Assembly: GCF_002095535.1 (NCBI RefSeq)
Contig: NZ_MLJI01000001.1
Span: 3,213,832-3,277,831, forward strand
Source: Pantoea cypripedii
GTDB taxonomy: Bacteria > Pseudomonadota > Gammaproteobacteria > Enterobacterales > Enterobacteriaceae
Length of the DNA: 64,000 nt
Direction: 5' to 3'
Shown here piece after piece: positions 1-10,948 of the stretch; position 1 is the stretch's first letter, and each line of letters opens with the position of its first letter. The translations under genes were made by a program, and so were the position numbers. The notes below the pieces were generated by a model. That model had not been told where the DNA came from and made no database searches. It was given only the letters and a program-made list of their open reading frames with translations.

Positions 1-6
1 TCGGAG

Positions 7-846
7 ATGAGTTCATTGCTGCGGATTCGTCAGCTTTATCCGCGTCTGGCGCTTAACGAGCGACGTCTGGCGGATTTTTTGTTGTCACAACCGGACCGGG
101 CGCGGCATTTGAGTTCGCAAAAACTGGCGGAAGAATCCGGCGTCAGCCAGTCCAGCGTGGTCAAGTTTGCCCAGAAGCTGGGTTATAAAGGGTTCCCGGC
201 ATTGAAGTTAGCACTCAGCGAATCACTGGCCGACCGTGATGCCATCACCGTTCATAACCATATTCTTAGCGATGACCCGCTGAAAGTGGTGGGTGAAAAA
301 CTGCTGGCTGAGAAGATCTCGGCGATTCGCGCCACGCTGGATATCAACAGCGAAGAGATGTTGATGGAAACGTTACGGCTGCTGAAAAATGCCAACCGTA
401 TCCTGCTGGTCGGTATTGGCGCATCGGGCCTGGTCGCAAAAGATTTTTCCTGGAAACTGATGAAGATTGGCATCAACGCAGTCGCCGAGCAGGATATGCA
501 TGCGTTGCTCGCCAGCGTACAGGCGATGACAGCGGGCGATGTGCTGCTGGCTATTTCCTATACCGGCGAACGACGTGAAATCAATCTTGCCGCCCAGGAG
601 GCCGCGCAGACCGGAGCCGATGTGCTGGCGTTTACCGGGTTCACCCCCAATACGTTGCAGCAGTGCGCCACGCATTGTCTTTATACCGTTGCCGAGGAGC
701 AAAGCACCCGCAGTGCCGCGATCTCCTCAACCAGTGCCCAGCTGGCCCTGACAGACCTGTTGTTTATGGCGCTGGTGCAGAATGACCCTGAGCGCGCCTC
801 CAGCCATATCCGCCACAGTGAAGCGCTGGTAAGAAAACTGGTGTAA
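7..846 (+). CDS. yfhH: RpiR/MurR-family transcriptional regulator YfhH
   Basis: A 279-residue regulator with an N-terminal helix-turn-helix domain (about residues 1-77, with a VSQSSVVKFAQKLGYKGF recognition region) and a C-terminal SIS sugar-phosphate-binding domain (about 125-250). It resembles E. coli YfhH over its whole length, and the next genes (yfhL, acpS) are the same as in E. coli, which supports the name. The ATG at 7 has only six bases before it in the window; these include GGAG, so the start fits but the upstream promoter cannot be seen. By family it should sense a phosphosugar; its ligand and targets are not evident here. Confidence 0.9.
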   Translation: MSSLLRIRQLYPRLALNERRLADFLLSQPDRARHLSSQKLAEESGVSQSSVVKFAQKLGYKGFPALKLALSESLADRDAITVHNHILSDDPLKVVGEKLLAEKISAIRATLDINSEEMLMETLRLLKNANRILLVGIGASGLVAKDFSWKLMKIGINAVAEQDMHALLASVQAMTAGDVLLAISYTGERREINLAAQEAAQTGADVLAFTGFTPNTLQQCATHCLYTVAEEQSTRSAAISSTSAQLALTDLLFMALVQNDPERASSHIRHSEALVRKLV

Positions 847-977
847 CACGCGTCGCAGGCTATTTTGCGCTGGCGCAAATGAAAGGGAGAAAACCAGCAC
901 GCCAGATTGGGGGGAAGGACGGATTATGCTAAGGTGCGCGCCTTTACTGAATCTTTTACACCAGATAGTAACTCACC

Positions 978-1226
978 ATGGCTTTACTGATTACCCAGCG
1001 CTGTATCAACTGCGACATGTGCGAACCGGAGTGCCCGAACCAGGCGATCAGCCTCGGTGACGCCATCTACCAGATCGACAGCGCTCGCTGCACCGAATGC
1101 GTCGGCCATTATGATGTGCCGACCTGCCTGAGTGTCTGCCCCATCGATAACACCATCATTCCTGACCCACAGCACCCCGAAAGTCGCGAGGCGCTGTGGG
1201 AGAAATTTGTGGTGCTGCATCACTAG
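978..1226 (+). CDS. yfhL: YfhL-type 2[4Fe-4S] ferredoxin
   Basis: An 82-residue ferredoxin of the Alvin type. The first cluster motif is [12 protein letters not shown] near residues 9-20. The second begins [13 protein letters not shown] and ends in CP, carrying the inserted loop typical of this group. It should carry electrons through two 4Fe-4S clusters; its partner enzyme is not evident. It lies between yfhH and acpS as in E. coli. Its TAG stop and the acpS stop on the other strand share the four bases CTAG at 1223-1226, so the two convergent genes end on top of each other and no terminator fits between them. Confidence 0.93.
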   Translation: MALLITQRCINCDMCEPECPNQAISLGDAIYQIDSARCTECVGHYDVPTCLSVCPIDNTIIPDPQHPESREALWEKFVVLHH

Positions 1227-1603
1227 CTTTCGATGATCACCGTGGCACAGGCGTAATGACGTTCATCGGCCAGGGTGACATGCACATGCTGCACGCCAAG
1301 CTGCCGCGCTATTTCCGCCGCATGCTGGAAGAAACGTAAACCCGGTTTACCCAGCGCGTCGTTGTACACTTCAAACTGATTAAACGCCAGACCGCCGCGA
1401 ATGCCGGTGCCAAAGGCTTTCGCCGCCGCTTCCTTCACCGCAAAACGCTTAGCCAGAAAACGCACCGGCTGCTGGTGCGTCTGATATTGCTGCCACTCGG
1501 CTTCGCTCAGCACTCGACGCGCCAGACGATCCCCGGAGCGCCCAATGACATCGGCGATGCGCTCAATCTCAACGATATCGCTGCCCAGCCCGAGGATGGC
1601 CAT
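1223..1603 (-). CDS. acpS: Holo-[acyl-carrier-protein] synthase
   Basis: A 126-residue AcpS that moves 4'-phosphopantetheine from CoA to a serine of acyl carrier protein, activating it for fatty-acid synthesis. The magnesium-binding [12 protein letters not shown] segment lies at residues 5-16, and the second conserved stretch [14 protein letters not shown] at about 54-67. Length is normal for the family. The ATG at 1603 overlaps the pdxJ TAA by one base (TAATG), so translation is probably coupled to pdxJ in a pdxJ-acpS operon, as in E. coli. Confidence 0.97.
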   Translation of the reverse strand: MAILGLGSDIVEIERIADVIGRSGDRLARRVLSEAEWQQYQTHQQPVRFLAKRFAVKEAAAKAFGTGIRGGLAFNQFEVYNDALGKPGLRFFQHAAEIARQLGVQHVHVTLADERHYACATVIIES

Positions 1604-2334
1604 TAACGGCGCGCTTCCCGCATCAACTGTTTCATCTCTTTCACTGCGTCAGCCAGACCACTCATCACCGCGCGACCAATAATCGCATGGCCGATATTCA
1701 GTTCATGCATTTCCGGTAACGCCGCAATCGGCAGCACGTTGTGGTAGGTCAGTCCGTGGCCCGCATTCACTTTCAGGCCAAGGCTGGCGGCAAAAGTGGC
1801 AGCGATACGAATTCGCTCCAGCTCAGCATCACGTGCCAGCCCTTCAGGCGCTTCCGCATAGGCACCGGTGTGGATTTCAATATAAGGCGCACCACTGGCG
1901 ACTGCCGCTTCAATCTGACGGTGGTCGGCATCAATAAACAACGAAACCAGAATGCCCGCCTCGCTCAGTTGCCTTACCGCCGCGTTGATTTTGTCTTGCT
2001 GTCCCGCCACGTCGAGGCCGCCTTCGGTGGTCACTTCCTGACGTTTTTCCGGCACCAGGCAGCAGAAATGCGGTTTGATGTCGCAGGCAATGCCGACCAT
2101 TTCATCGGTGACGGCCATTTCCAGGTTCATACGTGTCTGGATGGTGTCACGCAGAATACGCACATCGCGGTCGGTAATATGACGGCGGTCTTCACGCAGG
2201 TGCACGGTAATGCCATCCGCCCCAGCCTGTTCGGAGATAAATGCGGCCTGCACCGGATCGGGATAATTAGTGCCACGCGCGTTACGTACGGTGGCGATGT
2301 GGTCAATGTTGACCCCTAACAGCAACTCAGCCAT
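1603..2334 (-). CDS. pdxJ: Pyridoxine 5'-phosphate synthase
   Basis: A 243-residue PdxJ that condenses 1-deoxyxylulose 5-phosphate with 3-amino-2-oxopropyl phosphate in the last ring-closing step of vitamin B6 synthesis. The N-terminal [16 protein letters not shown] segment and the later HTGAYAE and [10 protein letters not shown] motifs are characteristic of the TIM-barrel active site. It follows recO on the same strand after about 60 bases and overlaps acpS by one base. Length and motif spacing are ordinary, with no sign of damage. Confidence 0.97.
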   Translation of the reverse strand: MAELLLGVNIDHIATVRNARGTNYPDPVQAAFISEQAGADGITVHLREDRRHITDRDVRILRDTIQTRMNLEMAVTDEMVGIACDIKPHFCCLVPEKRQEVTTEGGLDVAGQQDKINAAVRQLSEAGILVSLFIDADHRQIEAAVASGAPYIEIHTGAYAEAPEGLARDAELERIRIAATFAASLGLKVNAGHGLTYHNVLPIAALPEMHELNIGHAIIGRAVMSGLADAVKEMKQLMREARR

Positions 2335-2393
2335 GACAATCCTTAGATATGTTTAGTGTGTTGAGAGTGTACCGCGCGACATCAGCCCTGGCA

Positions 2394-3122
2394 TCATTCG
2401 CTCGCCGCATCCGGCTTCTTTTTCGGCACAAACTGACGAAAGAGTTCCTGGCTCTTGAGCGGTTTACCGCCCAGGTATGGTTTCAGTGCCATACGGGTAA
2501 AACGTTTGGCTGCGCGCAGGCTATCCGCATCCGGGAAATCTCGTTCCCACAGCGCCCGCAGTTGGCGACCGGTAAAGCTGCGCTGGTTCACCACCAGGCT
2601 GGCAATAAACCCTTTTTCTTCGCGATAGCTGTAGGTCATACCGTCATCTACTTCTTCGCCACTGCCTGCGCAGTGCAGGAAATCGACACCGTATCCCAGG
2701 TGGCCCAGCAGCGCCAGCTCAAAGCGACGCAATGACGGTTCCGGCGTGCCGCTGGCCGCCGCCAGTGACTGGATGCAATTCAGGTAATCGAAGAATAACT
2801 CAGAGAAGGGAATTTCCTGCTCCAGTACGCGTGACAAGAGTTCGTTCACGTACAGGCCACAGTAGAGTGTGATACCGCTGAGCGGCAGCGCCAGCGATAC
2901 CGCTTCGGCACTGCGCAGCGTTTTTACTTCGCCACGCCCGCCCCAGCGCACCAGCAGCGGAGTGAAAGGTTGCAAAGCACCTTTGAGTTGCGAACGGCGC
3001 GACCGCGCGCCTTTGGCGAGGACACGTACGCGCCCTTCGCTTTCGCTAAAGAGATCGAGCAGCAGGCTGGTTTCGCTATAGGGGCGACTATGCAGCACAA
3101 AGGCGCGTTGCCAGCCTTCCAT
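2394..3122 (-). CDS. recO: DNA repair protein RecO
   Basis: A 242-residue RecO, which with RecF and RecR loads RecA onto SSB-coated single-stranded DNA for recombinational gap repair. The N-terminal OB fold is seen from [27 protein letters not shown] and the helical C-terminal part from about residue 80. It starts three bases after the era stop and so is the last or next-to-last gene of an rnc-era-recO operon, the arrangement known from E. coli. The C-terminal tail KKKPDAASE is slightly variable for the family. Confidence 0.95.
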   Translation of the reverse strand: MEGWQRAFVLHSRPYSETSLLLDLFSESEGRVRVLAKGARSRRSQLKGALQPFTPLLVRWGGRGEVKTLRSAEAVSLALPLSGITLYCGLYVNELLSRVLEQEIPFSELFFDYLNCIQSLAAASGTPEPSLRRFELALLGHLGYGVDFLHCAGSGEEVDDGMTYSYREEKGFIASLVVNQRSFTGRQLRALWERDFPDADSLRAAKRFTRMALKPYLGGKPLKSQELFRQFVPKKKPDAASE

Positions 3123-3125
3123 CGA

Positions 3126-4031
3126 TTAGAGGTCGTCTACATAACCCAGACTGCGCAGCGCACGTTCGTCGTCTGCCCAGCCAGATTTGACCTTCACCCA
3201 CAGTTCGAGATGCACTTTGGCCTCGAACATCTCTTCCATATCTTTACGCGCTTCAATACCAATGGTTTTGATTTTGGCCCCTTTGTTGCCAATCACCATT
3301 TTCTTCTGACCATCGCGCTCAACCAGAATCAGGCCGCTGATATCATAGCCGCCACGTTCGTTGGTTTCGAACTTCTCAATCTCAACGGTAACGGAATAAG
3401 GCAGCTCAGCACCGAGGAAACGCATCAGTTTTTCACGGATGATTTCAGACGCCATAAAGCGCTGAGAGCGGTCAGTGATGTACTCTTCCGGGAAGTGATG
3501 TTCCGCCTGCGGCAGACGCTTGCGCACGATCGCCGCAATGGTATCCACGTTCTTGCCAAATTCCGCCGAGATCGGCACGATTTCAGCGAAGTTCATCTGC
3601 TGGCTAAGGAATTGCAGGTGTGGCAGCAGGATGCTTTTATCCTGGATGTTATCGACTTTGTTAACCGCCAGCACTACCGGCACTTTGCCATCGCGCAGCT
3701 TGTTCAGCACCATTTCGTCATCCGGCGTCCAGCGGGTGCCATCGACCACGAAAATGACCAATTCAACATCACCGATGGAGCTGCTGGCAGCACGGTTCAT
3801 CAGGCGGTTGATCGCCCGCTTCTCTTCCATATGCAGCCCGGGGGTGTCCACGTAGATGGCCTGATACGGCCCTTCGGTATGAATCCCCATGATGCGGTGA
3901 CGCGTGGTTTGCGGCTTGCGTGAAGTGATCGACACCTTCTGCCCCAGCAACTGGTTCAGTAAGGTGGATTTGCCGACGTTCGGTCGGCCAACAATCGCGA
4001 CAAAGCCGCAATAAGTTTCGTGTTCGCTCAT
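3126..4031 (-). CDS. era: Ras-like GTPase Era
   Basis: A 301-residue Era, a GTPase that binds the 3' end of 16S rRNA and helps assemble the 30S subunit. The G1 loop GRPNVGKST is at residues 16-24, G3 DTPGL at about 62-66, and G4 NKVD at about 124-127. A C-terminal KH domain carries [13 protein letters not shown] at about 246-258. It sits between rnc and recO as in E. coli. Length is identical to the usual enterobacterial protein. Confidence 0.98.
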   Translation of the reverse strand: MSEHETYCGFVAIVGRPNVGKSTLLNQLLGQKVSITSRKPQTTRHRIMGIHTEGPYQAIYVDTPGLHMEEKRAINRLMNRAASSSIGDVELVIFVVDGTRWTPDDEMVLNKLRDGKVPVVLAVNKVDNIQDKSILLPHLQFLSQQMNFAEIVPISAEFGKNVDTIAAIVRKRLPQAEHHFPEEYITDRSQRFMASEIIREKLMRFLGAELPYSVTVEIEKFETNERGGYDISGLILVERDGQKKMVIGNKGAKIKTIGIEARKDMEEMFEAKVHLELWVKVKSGWADDERALRSLGYVDDL

Positions 4032-4076
4032 TCGAGTCCTGACTTAATCAGCACCGGTCAGGGTGCTGCGATATGA

Positions 4077-4881
<805 letters not shown>

Positions 4882-4887
4882 CTGTTA

Positions 4888-5859
4888 TCAGTGAATACCG
4901 CCGATGCGACTCAGTCGCACGCCGGTTGGCCACTGTCCTTCCTGTTTCTCAAAGCTCATCCAGATAGCGACCGCTTTACCGACCAGATTGCGCTCGGGTA
5001 CAAAGCCCCAGTAGCGGCTATCGGCGCTGTTATCACGGTTATCGCCCATCATGAAGTATTGCCCCTGCGGCACAATCCACGTGGACTGTGGCTCGCCTGG
5101 CTGCTGATAGTACATGCTCGCCTGACTCTGCGCTTCGTTAACCAGCAGAATGTCGTGCGTCACGTTGCCCAGCGTCTCTTTACGTGTACCAAGACGCAGG
5201 CCACCACGCATGGTTTCGCCTGGCGGTACCTGGAAGAAGCCGTTACCGGTTTCATTACCATCGAAGCCGCTGAAAGTCTGAATAAAGCTACTCGGTTCGA
5301 TATTGGTGTAGGTAATCGGCAACGCGGTGTCACATTTGCTCCCCGCACAGCCCGGGTTAACGGTCAACGTTTTGCTATAAGGATCGTAGACCACTTTGTC
5401 GCCCGGTAAACCGATAACGCGTTTGATGTAATCCATGCTTGGATCTTTCGGGTATTTAAATACCGCGACATCACCGCGTTGCGGATGGCCGGTTGGGATC
5501 AGCGTGGTTTGCGTGATCGGATCTTTCAGCCCATAGGCAAACTTCTCAACGAGGATGAAGTCACCAATTAACAGGGTTGGCATCATCGAACCAGATGGGA
5601 TCTGGAACGGCTCATACACGAAAGAACGAACAATAAACACCACCGCCAGCACCGGGAAAACCGATGCTGCCGTTTCCACCCAGCCAGGCTGCGCGGAGAC
5701 TTTCGCCAGCGTTTTGCTATCCAGCGTGTTGCCAGCTTGCGCCTGTGCAGCAGCCTGCTTAGCACGACGCGCCGGTGCCCATTTAAAACGATCAATACAC
5801 CAGATAACACCCGTTACCAGGGTGGCGATCGCCAGAATCAGGGCGAACATATTAGCCAT
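4888..5859 (-). CDS. lepB: Signal peptidase I
   Basis: A 323-residue leader peptidase that removes signal peptides from exported proteins at the periplasmic face of the inner membrane. Two N-terminal membrane segments (about 4-22 and 62-77) flank a cytoplasmic loop. The catalytic serine is S91 in PSGSMMPTL and the general base is K146 in YIKRVIG, the same numbering as E. coli. The box GDNRDNSADSRYWG is near residue 273. It lies directly downstream of lepA with a nine-base gap, as in the E. coli lepA-lepB operon. Confidence 0.98.
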   Translation of the reverse strand: MANMFALILAIATLVTGVIWCIDRFKWAPARRAKQAAAQAQAGNTLDSKTLAKVSAQPGWVETAASVFPVLAVVFIVRSFVYEPFQIPSGSMMPTLLIGDFILVEKFAYGLKDPITQTTLIPTGHPQRGDVAVFKYPKDPSMDYIKRVIGLPGDKVVYDPYSKTLTVNPGCAGSKCDTALPITYTNIEPSSFIQTFSGFDGNETGNGFFQVPPGETMRGGLRLGTRKETLGNVTHDILLVNEAQSQASMYYQQPGEPQSTWIVPQGQYFMMGDNRDNSADSRYWGFVPERNLVGKAVAIWMSFEKQEGQWPTGVRLSRIGGIH

Positions 5860-5868
5860 TGAGGTTCC

Positions 5869-7668
5869 TTATTTGCTGTCTTTACCGACATGCAGAATGG
5901 CAAGGAATGCTTCCTGCGGCAGCTCAACGTTACCGACCTGCTTCATTCGCTTCTTACCGTCCTTCTGCTTCTGCAACAGTTTTTTCTTACGGCTGACGTC
6001 ACCGCCATAGCATTTCGCCAGAACGTTTTTACGCAGCTGTTTGACTGTTGAGCGAGCGATAATGTGGTTGCCAATTGCTGCCTGAATCGCGATATCGAAC
6101 TGCTGTCGTGGGATCAGTTCTTTCATCTTCTCCACCAGATCACGGCCACGATATTGCGAGTTATCACGGTGAGTAATCAGCGCCAGCGCATCGACACGTT
6201 CTGAGTTGATCAGCACGTCGACACGCACCATGTCAGAGGCCTGGAAACGTTTGAAGTTATAATCCAGTGAAGCATAGCCGCGTGACGTCGATTTAAGACG
6301 GTCGAAGAAGTCGAGGACCACTTCCGCCATCGGAATTTCGTAAGTCAGCGCAACCTGGTTGCCGTGGTAAACCATATTTGTCTGAACACCACGCTTCTCG
6401 ATGCACAGCGTAATGACGTTGCCCAGATATTCCTGTGGCAGCAGCATATGACACTCGGCGATCGGTTCGCGCAGTTCTTCAATATTATTCAGCGGCGGTA
6501 GCTTCGACGGGCTGTCGACATACACCACTTCGCCATCTGTGGTTTCCACTTCGTACACCACGGTCGGTGCGGTGGTGATCAGATCGAGATCGTATTCACG
6601 CTCCAGACGTTCCTGGATGATCTCCATATGCAGCAGGCCAAGGAAGCCACAGCGGAAGCCGAAGCCCAGCGCAGTGGAGCTTTCCGGCTCGTAAAACAGC
6701 GAGGCATCGTTCAGGCTCAGTTTGCCCAGCGCATCGCGGAAGGCTTCGTAATCGTCAGAGCTGACCGGGAACAGACCGGCGTAGACCTGTGGCTTCACTT
6801 TTTTGAAGCCCGGCAGCGCTTTATCCGCAGGGTTACGTTGCAGCGTCAGGGTATCGCCCACCGGCGCACCGAGGATGTCTTTAATGGCGCAGACCAGCCA
6901 ACCTACCTCACCGCATTTCAGCTCGGTGCGATCGACTTGTTTCGGCGTGAAAATCCCCAGGCGCTCAGCGTTGTACACCTGACCGGTGCTGATCACTTTA
7001 ACTTTGTCGCCTTTACGCAGCGTACCGTTCTTGATACGAATCAGCGACACCACGCCAAGATAGTTATCGAACCATGAGTCGATGATCAGCGCTTGCAGCG
7101 GAGCATCCGGATCGCCCTGCGGCGGCGGAATGTCACGCACCAGACGTTCCAGCACTTCCGGCACACCGACGCCAGTTTTCGCTGAACAGCGCACGGCATC
7201 CGTCGCATCGATACCGACGATATCTTCAATCTCTTCCGCCACACGCTCCGGGTCGGCCGCAGGCAGGTCGATCTTGTTCAGTACCGGTACCACTTCCAGA
7301 TCCATTTCCATTGCGGTGTAGCAGTTCGCCAGCGTCTGTGCTTCAACGCCCTGACCTGCATCGACCACCAGCAACGCCCCTTCACAGGCCGCCAGAGAGC
7401 GCGATACTTCATAGGAGAAGTCAACGTGTCCGGGGGTATCGATAAAATTGAGCTGGTAAGTTTCACCGTTCAGCGCTTTGTAATCGAGCGTTACGCTCTG
7501 CGCTTTAATGGTAATGCCGCGCTCACGTTCCAAATCCATTGAATCCAGAACCTGCGCTGCCATCTCACGATCGCTCAGGCCACCACAAATTTGGATCAAA
7601 CGGTCGGAGAGCGTCGATTTGCCGTGGTCGATATGAGCGATGATGGAGAAATTTCTTATGTGCTTCAT
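5869..7668 (-). CDS. lepA: Elongation factor 4 (LepA)
   Basis: A 599-residue translational GTPase that acts on ribosomes, affecting initiation and back-translocation. The G1 loop AHIDHGKST is at residues 11-19, RGITIKA and DTPGHVDF follow, and NKIDLPAAD is near residue 131. The EF4-specific C-terminal domain ends in a basic stretch. Length equals that of E. coli LepA. It is the first gene of lepA-lepB. A 217-base spacer with the rpoE-operon terminator separates it from rseC. Confidence 0.98.
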   Translation of the reverse strand: MKHIRNFSIIAHIDHGKSTLSDRLIQICGGLSDREMAAQVLDSMDLERERGITIKAQSVTLDYKALNGETYQLNFIDTPGHVDFSYEVSRSLAACEGALLVVDAGQGVEAQTLANCYTAMEMDLEVVPVLNKIDLPAADPERVAEEIEDIVGIDATDAVRCSAKTGVGVPEVLERLVRDIPPPQGDPDAPLQALIIDSWFDNYLGVVSLIRIKNGTLRKGDKVKVISTGQVYNAERLGIFTPKQVDRTELKCGEVGWLVCAIKDILGAPVGDTLTLQRNPADKALPGFKKVKPQVYAGLFPVSSDDYEAFRDALGKLSLNDASLFYEPESSTALGFGFRCGFLGLLHMEIIQERLEREYDLDLITTAPTVVYEVETTDGEVVYVDSPSKLPPLNNIEELREPIAECHMLLPQEYLGNVITLCIEKRGVQTNMVYHGNQVALTYEIPMAEVVLDFFDRLKSTSRGYASLDYNFKRFQASDMVRVDVLINSERVDALALITHRDNSQYRGRDLVEKMKELIPRQQFDIAIQAAIGNHIIARSTVKQLRKNVLAKCYGGDVSRKKKLLQKQKDGKKRMKQVGNVELPQEAFLAILHVGKDSK

Positions 7669-7851
7669 TTATATGAATATCTTCACGTAGAACAGCAGTT
7701 GAATACTTGAGCACAGACACATTCAGGAAACGGTATTTTACCTGGAACCCTGTCAGCCTCATTAATGACGACGCATATTACACTGTTAACGCCTTGCGTT
7801 AAAGAATGGAACAGCGGGGAATCGCAACAGAATTAAGCGGCTAAGCGCGCA

Positions 7852-7876
7852 TAAAAAGGCCGCGATCGACGCGGCC
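7852..7876 (-). terminator. Terminator after rpoE-rseABC
   Basis: The stem GGCCGCG/CGCGGCC with a five-base loop lies ten bases past the rseC stop and, read on the minus strand, is followed by TTTTTAT. It is a standard intrinsic terminator closing the sigma-E operon. Confidence 0.85.
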
Positions 7877-7885
7877 CGGCAAGAA

Positions 7886-8350
7886 TCAGATTTCAGTTTC
7901 AACCCGCATGGCATCTGGCGGCAAAGCAACATTCAGGATCACTGGCTGAAAAGCCTCACGTTCGCCAACTAATGTCGAGACCCCTTTTGCCACAATAAAG
8001 CCGCCGACGCCACCCAGCAGCGCACCGCAGGCAGACGCCAGATCGCTATGGAACAGCATCTGAAACAAGCCAGCAACCAGAAACAGGCCAAACAGCGGTG
8101 TCATGTAAACCAGCAACGCAGAGCCCAGCAGACTACTCTCACGGATACCCAGCTCAATACGCTGACCAGGTTGTAGCGGTTCCGGGCTGGCGATTTGCAT
8201 CACATGGGCATTTTTCGGCCCCAGCTTATTCAGCATGTGGCTGCCGCAGCCTTTACGTGCTGAGCAACTGTTACAGGAGGTCTTCGCTTCGGTATGTAAC
8301 GTCGCGACGCCCTCTTTCCATGCCACCACGGTGGCCCATTCTCTCATCAT
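7886..8350 (-). CDS. rseC: SoxR-reducing/sigma-E regulatory protein RseC
   Basis: A 154-residue inner-membrane protein. The N-terminal part carries a cysteine cluster (CNSCSARKGCGSH, about residues 25-37). Two membrane helices lie at about residues 74-96 and 101-121. In E. coli RseC modestly affects sigma-E activity and, with the Rsx complex, helps keep SoxR reduced. It is the last gene of rpoE-rseA-rseB-rseC; its ATG overlaps the rseB TGA by four bases. The protein is a few residues shorter at the C terminus than the E. coli form. Confidence 0.94.
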   Translation of the reverse strand: MMREWATVVAWKEGVATLHTEAKTSCNSCSARKGCGSHMLNKLGPKNAHVMQIASPEPLQPGQRIELGIRESSLLGSALLVYMTPLFGLFLVAGLFQMLFHSDLASACGALLGGVGGFIVAKGVSTLVGEREAFQPVILNVALPPDAMRVETEI

Positions 8351-9303
8351 TTTGCTGGTCCCGAATCAATGCTGTCCGCAATACGTTTTGCTGTGGCGGG
8401 AGGAATCTCACCCACCACGGTAATCTCGCTATTATTGCGCACTTCGGTCTGCACCGTACGACGCCCAGTGCGCAATGTCTGCGCAACGCTGTTTTTATCA
8501 GCTGGCGTTACGTTAATGGCGAAACTGAACAAACCATCGCTGTAGAGACGGGATTCCACCGTTTTGTTCAGCGCCGGGATATCACGACGGCTCTGCGAAA
8601 TCAGCGTCATCCCCGCCGGTAGCCATGTCGGCTGCCAGTTGAGCTGAACTTTATCGCCCACGGGTAAGGATAAGGTGGGTGGAAGATTGGCTTTCTCCAG
8701 CCCCTGCATCAGATTACGCACGCCTTCATCGACAGCAAAACTGATAACGCGGAACTGTTCGAGCGTCTCGCCATCGCGATCCAGCAGATCAATACGTAAC
8801 GGCAGCCTGGTATCGACATCCAGCCACACCACATAGCTATAGCGTGAGCCGTCACGGGAAACGATGCGCACCACTTCACACAACTGATCGGCAATACGTG
8901 AACGACCAACCGGAATGAAATCGTAGGCGCTACTCAGGCGAGAGAAGTCGGCAAACATTAACGGCGGCAGTGCATCGACGATATGGTTGCCGGGCAGTGT
9001 GAACGGATCGAGACCAGCTTCGAAATAGCTGATGTCATTACCGCGCTGAATCACTTCACGTCGCGGACCGTCCATCTGCAAAAGCTGGGCGAAAACACGG
9101 TTGTTGATAACCGCGTGGCGATAACGCAGAGATTCAATGCCGAGACGCGAGACATTGATATAAGCGAATTCGTAATTGAGGGACTGGCTTGCCTGCTCCA
9201 TCTGCTGTAACAACGCCCCGGACGCAGAGGTCTGCGCCGGGGCGGTAGATGTGTAAAGCAGGCTGCCTGCCAGCAGGCTAACGGCACACCAAAGCTGCTT
9301 CAT
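8347..9303 (-). CDS. rseB: Periplasmic sigma-E regulator RseB
   Basis: A 318-residue periplasmic protein with a cleavable signal peptide (about residues 1-23, ending ...YTSTAPAQ). RseB binds the periplasmic domain of RseA and protects it from DegS; off-pathway lipopolysaccharide and mislocalised lipoproteins relieve the block. The MucB/RseB fold spans the mature chain. It overlaps the rseA stop by one base (TAATG) and the rseC start by four, so the operon is translationally linked. Confidence 0.96.
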   Translation of the reverse strand: MKQLWCAVSLLAGSLLYTSTAPAQTSASGALLQQMEQASQSLNYEFAYINVSRLGIESLRYRHAVINNRVFAQLLQMDGPRREVIQRGNDISYFEAGLDPFTLPGNHIVDALPPLMFADFSRLSSAYDFIPVGRSRIADQLCEVVRIVSRDGSRYSYVVWLDVDTRLPLRIDLLDRDGETLEQFRVISFAVDEGVRNLMQGLEKANLPPTLSLPVGDKVQLNWQPTWLPAGMTLISQSRRDIPALNKTVESRLYSDGLFSFAINVTPADKNSVAQTLRTGRRTVQTEVRNNSEITVVGEIPPATAKRIADSIDSGPAK

Positions 9304-9959
9304 TACTGCTGCTGAATTCCTAACGACTGATTACCGGGAACATTAGCCTGAGCCTGTTGCGGATCGTTCTTTTCAAACTGAACCTGATCGGCATGCAGAC
9401 GACGTTGCAGCTCATAATCCTGCAGCATCGCGTTGATACGACGACGCTGTTCCTGCACCTGCTGATTCGAACTGTTGGTATCGAACGCGTCAGAAGGAAC
9501 CCCCAGACTGACCGGAGAGGCCTTGCCCATCATCGGCAGCGTGTTGAACACTGGAGAATCGGACGATTGCGTTGCGTTGCTACCCGCAGGCTGATTGTAG
9601 TGCTGAACACCGACAATCACCGCCAGCGATACACAGGCGGCTAAACCGACCTGCGCCAGTTGCGCTGTCCAGGAGCCAGACTTACGCCAGAACGGCATTT
9701 TCTTCCAGCTCGCCGGTTCAGGCTGCGCTTCCGGAATCAGCGACGTCACTTTACGTACCGGTTCATTTTCGATGGCTGCCGCTACACGCGCGGAGATATC
9801 AAAATGCAGCACTTCACCCACATCGCCCCGCAGGGTGTCGCGGATCAGATGGTAGCTTTCCCAGCTTTTTTGCAGATTTACATCCCTGGATAACGACGCC
9901 AGCAGCTCGTTATCTAAAGTCTCACCATCCATTAAAGCGGAAAGTTTTTCTTTCTGCAT
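9303..9959 (-). CDS. rseA: Anti-sigma-E factor RseA
   Basis: A 218-residue single-pass inner-membrane anti-sigma factor. The N-terminal cytoplasmic domain (about 1-66, MQKEKLSALMDGE...) holds sigma-E. The membrane helix lies at about residues 100-119 (QLAQVGLAACVSLAVIVGV). The periplasmic part is cut by DegS and then RseP under envelope stress. The tail is rich in Gln, as in relatives. It follows rpoE after 27 bases and is co-transcribed with it. Confidence 0.96.
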   Translation of the reverse strand: MQKEKLSALMDGETLDNELLASLSRDVNLQKSWESYHLIRDTLRGDVGEVLHFDISARVAAAIENEPVRKVTSLIPEAQPEPASWKKMPFWRKSGSWTAQLAQVGLAACVSLAVIVGVQHYNQPAGSNATQSSDSPVFNTLPMMGKASPVSLGVPSDAFDTNSSNQQVQEQRRRINAMLQDYELQRRLHADQVQFEKNDPQQAQANVPGNQSLGIQQQ

Positions 9960-9986
9960 GCTTTGGTACCCTTCCAGTAGCCGTTA

Positions 9987-10565
9987 TCACTGACGTTGGA
10001 TAAGCGGTTGAACTTTATTATCAATAGCCTCTCGTGCACGGAAGATACGCGAACGTACCGTACCGACCGGACAATCCATGATGGCGGCAATTTCTTCGTA
10101 GCTTAATCCGTCCAGCTCTCTGAGGGTAATGGCCATACGTAAATCCTCAGGAAGCGCCTCAATGGTACGAAAGACGATCTGTTTCAGTTCGTCAGACAAC
10201 ATTAAGTTCTCAGGGTTCGAAATTTCTTTTAACGCACCCGCACTTTCGAAATTTTCCGCGTCGATCGCGTCAACATCGCTGGATGGCGGGCGGCGTCCCT
10301 GAGCCACCAGATAATTTTTTGCTGTGTTCACCGCAATGCGGTACAGCCATGTGTAAAACGCGCTGTCGCCACGGAATGATTCCAGTGCGCGATACGCTTT
10401 AATGAAAGACTCCTGTACCACATCCGGCACATCGCCCGATGGGACATAACGTGAAACCAGGCTCGCCACTTTATGCTGGTATCGTATCACCAGTAAATTA
10501 AAGGACTTTTGATCTCCCTTCTGAACCCGTTCAACAAGAACCTGATCCGTTAACTGCTCGCTCAT
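9987..10565 (-). CDS. rpoE: RNA polymerase sigma-E factor
   Basis: A 192-residue ECF sigma factor controlling the envelope-stress response. Region 2 (about 20-95, with PDVVQESFIKAYRALESFRG) recognises the -10 element, and region 4 (about 130-190, with LDGLSYEEIAAIMDCPVGTVRSR) recognises the -35. The frame is open 18 codons upstream, but MSEQLTDQV at 10565 matches the E. coli start and sits after a GGGGAG ribosome-binding site. A leader ORF overlaps this ATG by four bases, and a sigma-E promoter lies about 85-110 bases upstream, so autoregulation is visible in the sequence. Confidence 0.98.
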   Translation of the reverse strand: MSEQLTDQVLVERVQKGDQKSFNLLVIRYQHKVASLVSRYVPSGDVPDVVQESFIKAYRALESFRGDSAFYTWLYRIAVNTAKNYLVAQGRRPPSSDVDAIDAENFESAGALKEISNPENLMLSDELKQIVFRTIEALPEDLRMAITLRELDGLSYEEIAAIMDCPVGTVRSRIFRAREAIDNKVQPLIQRQ

Positions 10566-10657
10566 CCGAGGTAATGTCTCCCCAAACTCTTTAAATACGC
10601 GTAAATGAACTGCCAGCACATCTCATTAGTTCTGAGCAAGCATGCGCTTAGAGTCAT
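10562..10657 (-). CDS. rseD: Putative rpoE leader ORF (RseD-like)
   Basis: A 31-codon ORF whose TGA overlaps the rpoE ATG as ATGA, the standard layout for translational coupling. A leader ORF named rseD is annotated before rpoE in E. coli; I use the symbol by position, not by proven homology. Its first ATG (10657) overlaps the -10 box of the sigma-E promoter, so a transcript from that promoter would lack it. The in-frame ATG at codon 13 (10621) would remain and give a 19-residue peptide starting MCWQFIY. The first ATG has no strong ribosome-binding site. Confidence 0.5.
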   Translation of the reverse strand: MTLSACLLRTNEMCWQFIYAYLKSLGRHYLG

Positions 10658-10674
10658 ATTCTGGCCTGAAGTTC
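10648..10674 (-). promoter_or_regulatory. Sigma-E promoter of rpoE
   Basis: On the minus strand GAACTT (10669-10674) is followed after exactly 16 bases by TCTAA (10648-10652), matching the sigma-E consensus GAACTT-N16-TCTGA with one mismatch. Transcription would begin about 75 bases before rpoE. This is the expected autoregulatory promoter. Confidence 0.85.
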
Positions 10675-10948
10675 ATTACGACCTGATAATTTTCCGTATC
10701 GGCACCAAGACGCCTTTGTTGTTGATTGTCTTACAGTGTAGCGACTTGCCGCGCGGGCGACCTTTGGTCGGCACCGATAATCGCTGGCAGAGTAACCCAT
10801 GACGCAACGATTTTCATCTTTATTACCTGAATTTTCAGTATGTTTGGTATAAAAAACGCGTAAAGACTATTTTCAGACATAACTTACTGAAATCGCGTTG
10901 TTATCACGGAAAAGCGTCTCATTTCTCCGCGACATTTGTTCAAAATAC

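Noticed and set aside
2970..3923. 317-codon plus-strand frame opposite recO and era
   Set aside because: Antisense to two strongly conserved genes, no family, no ribosome-binding site.
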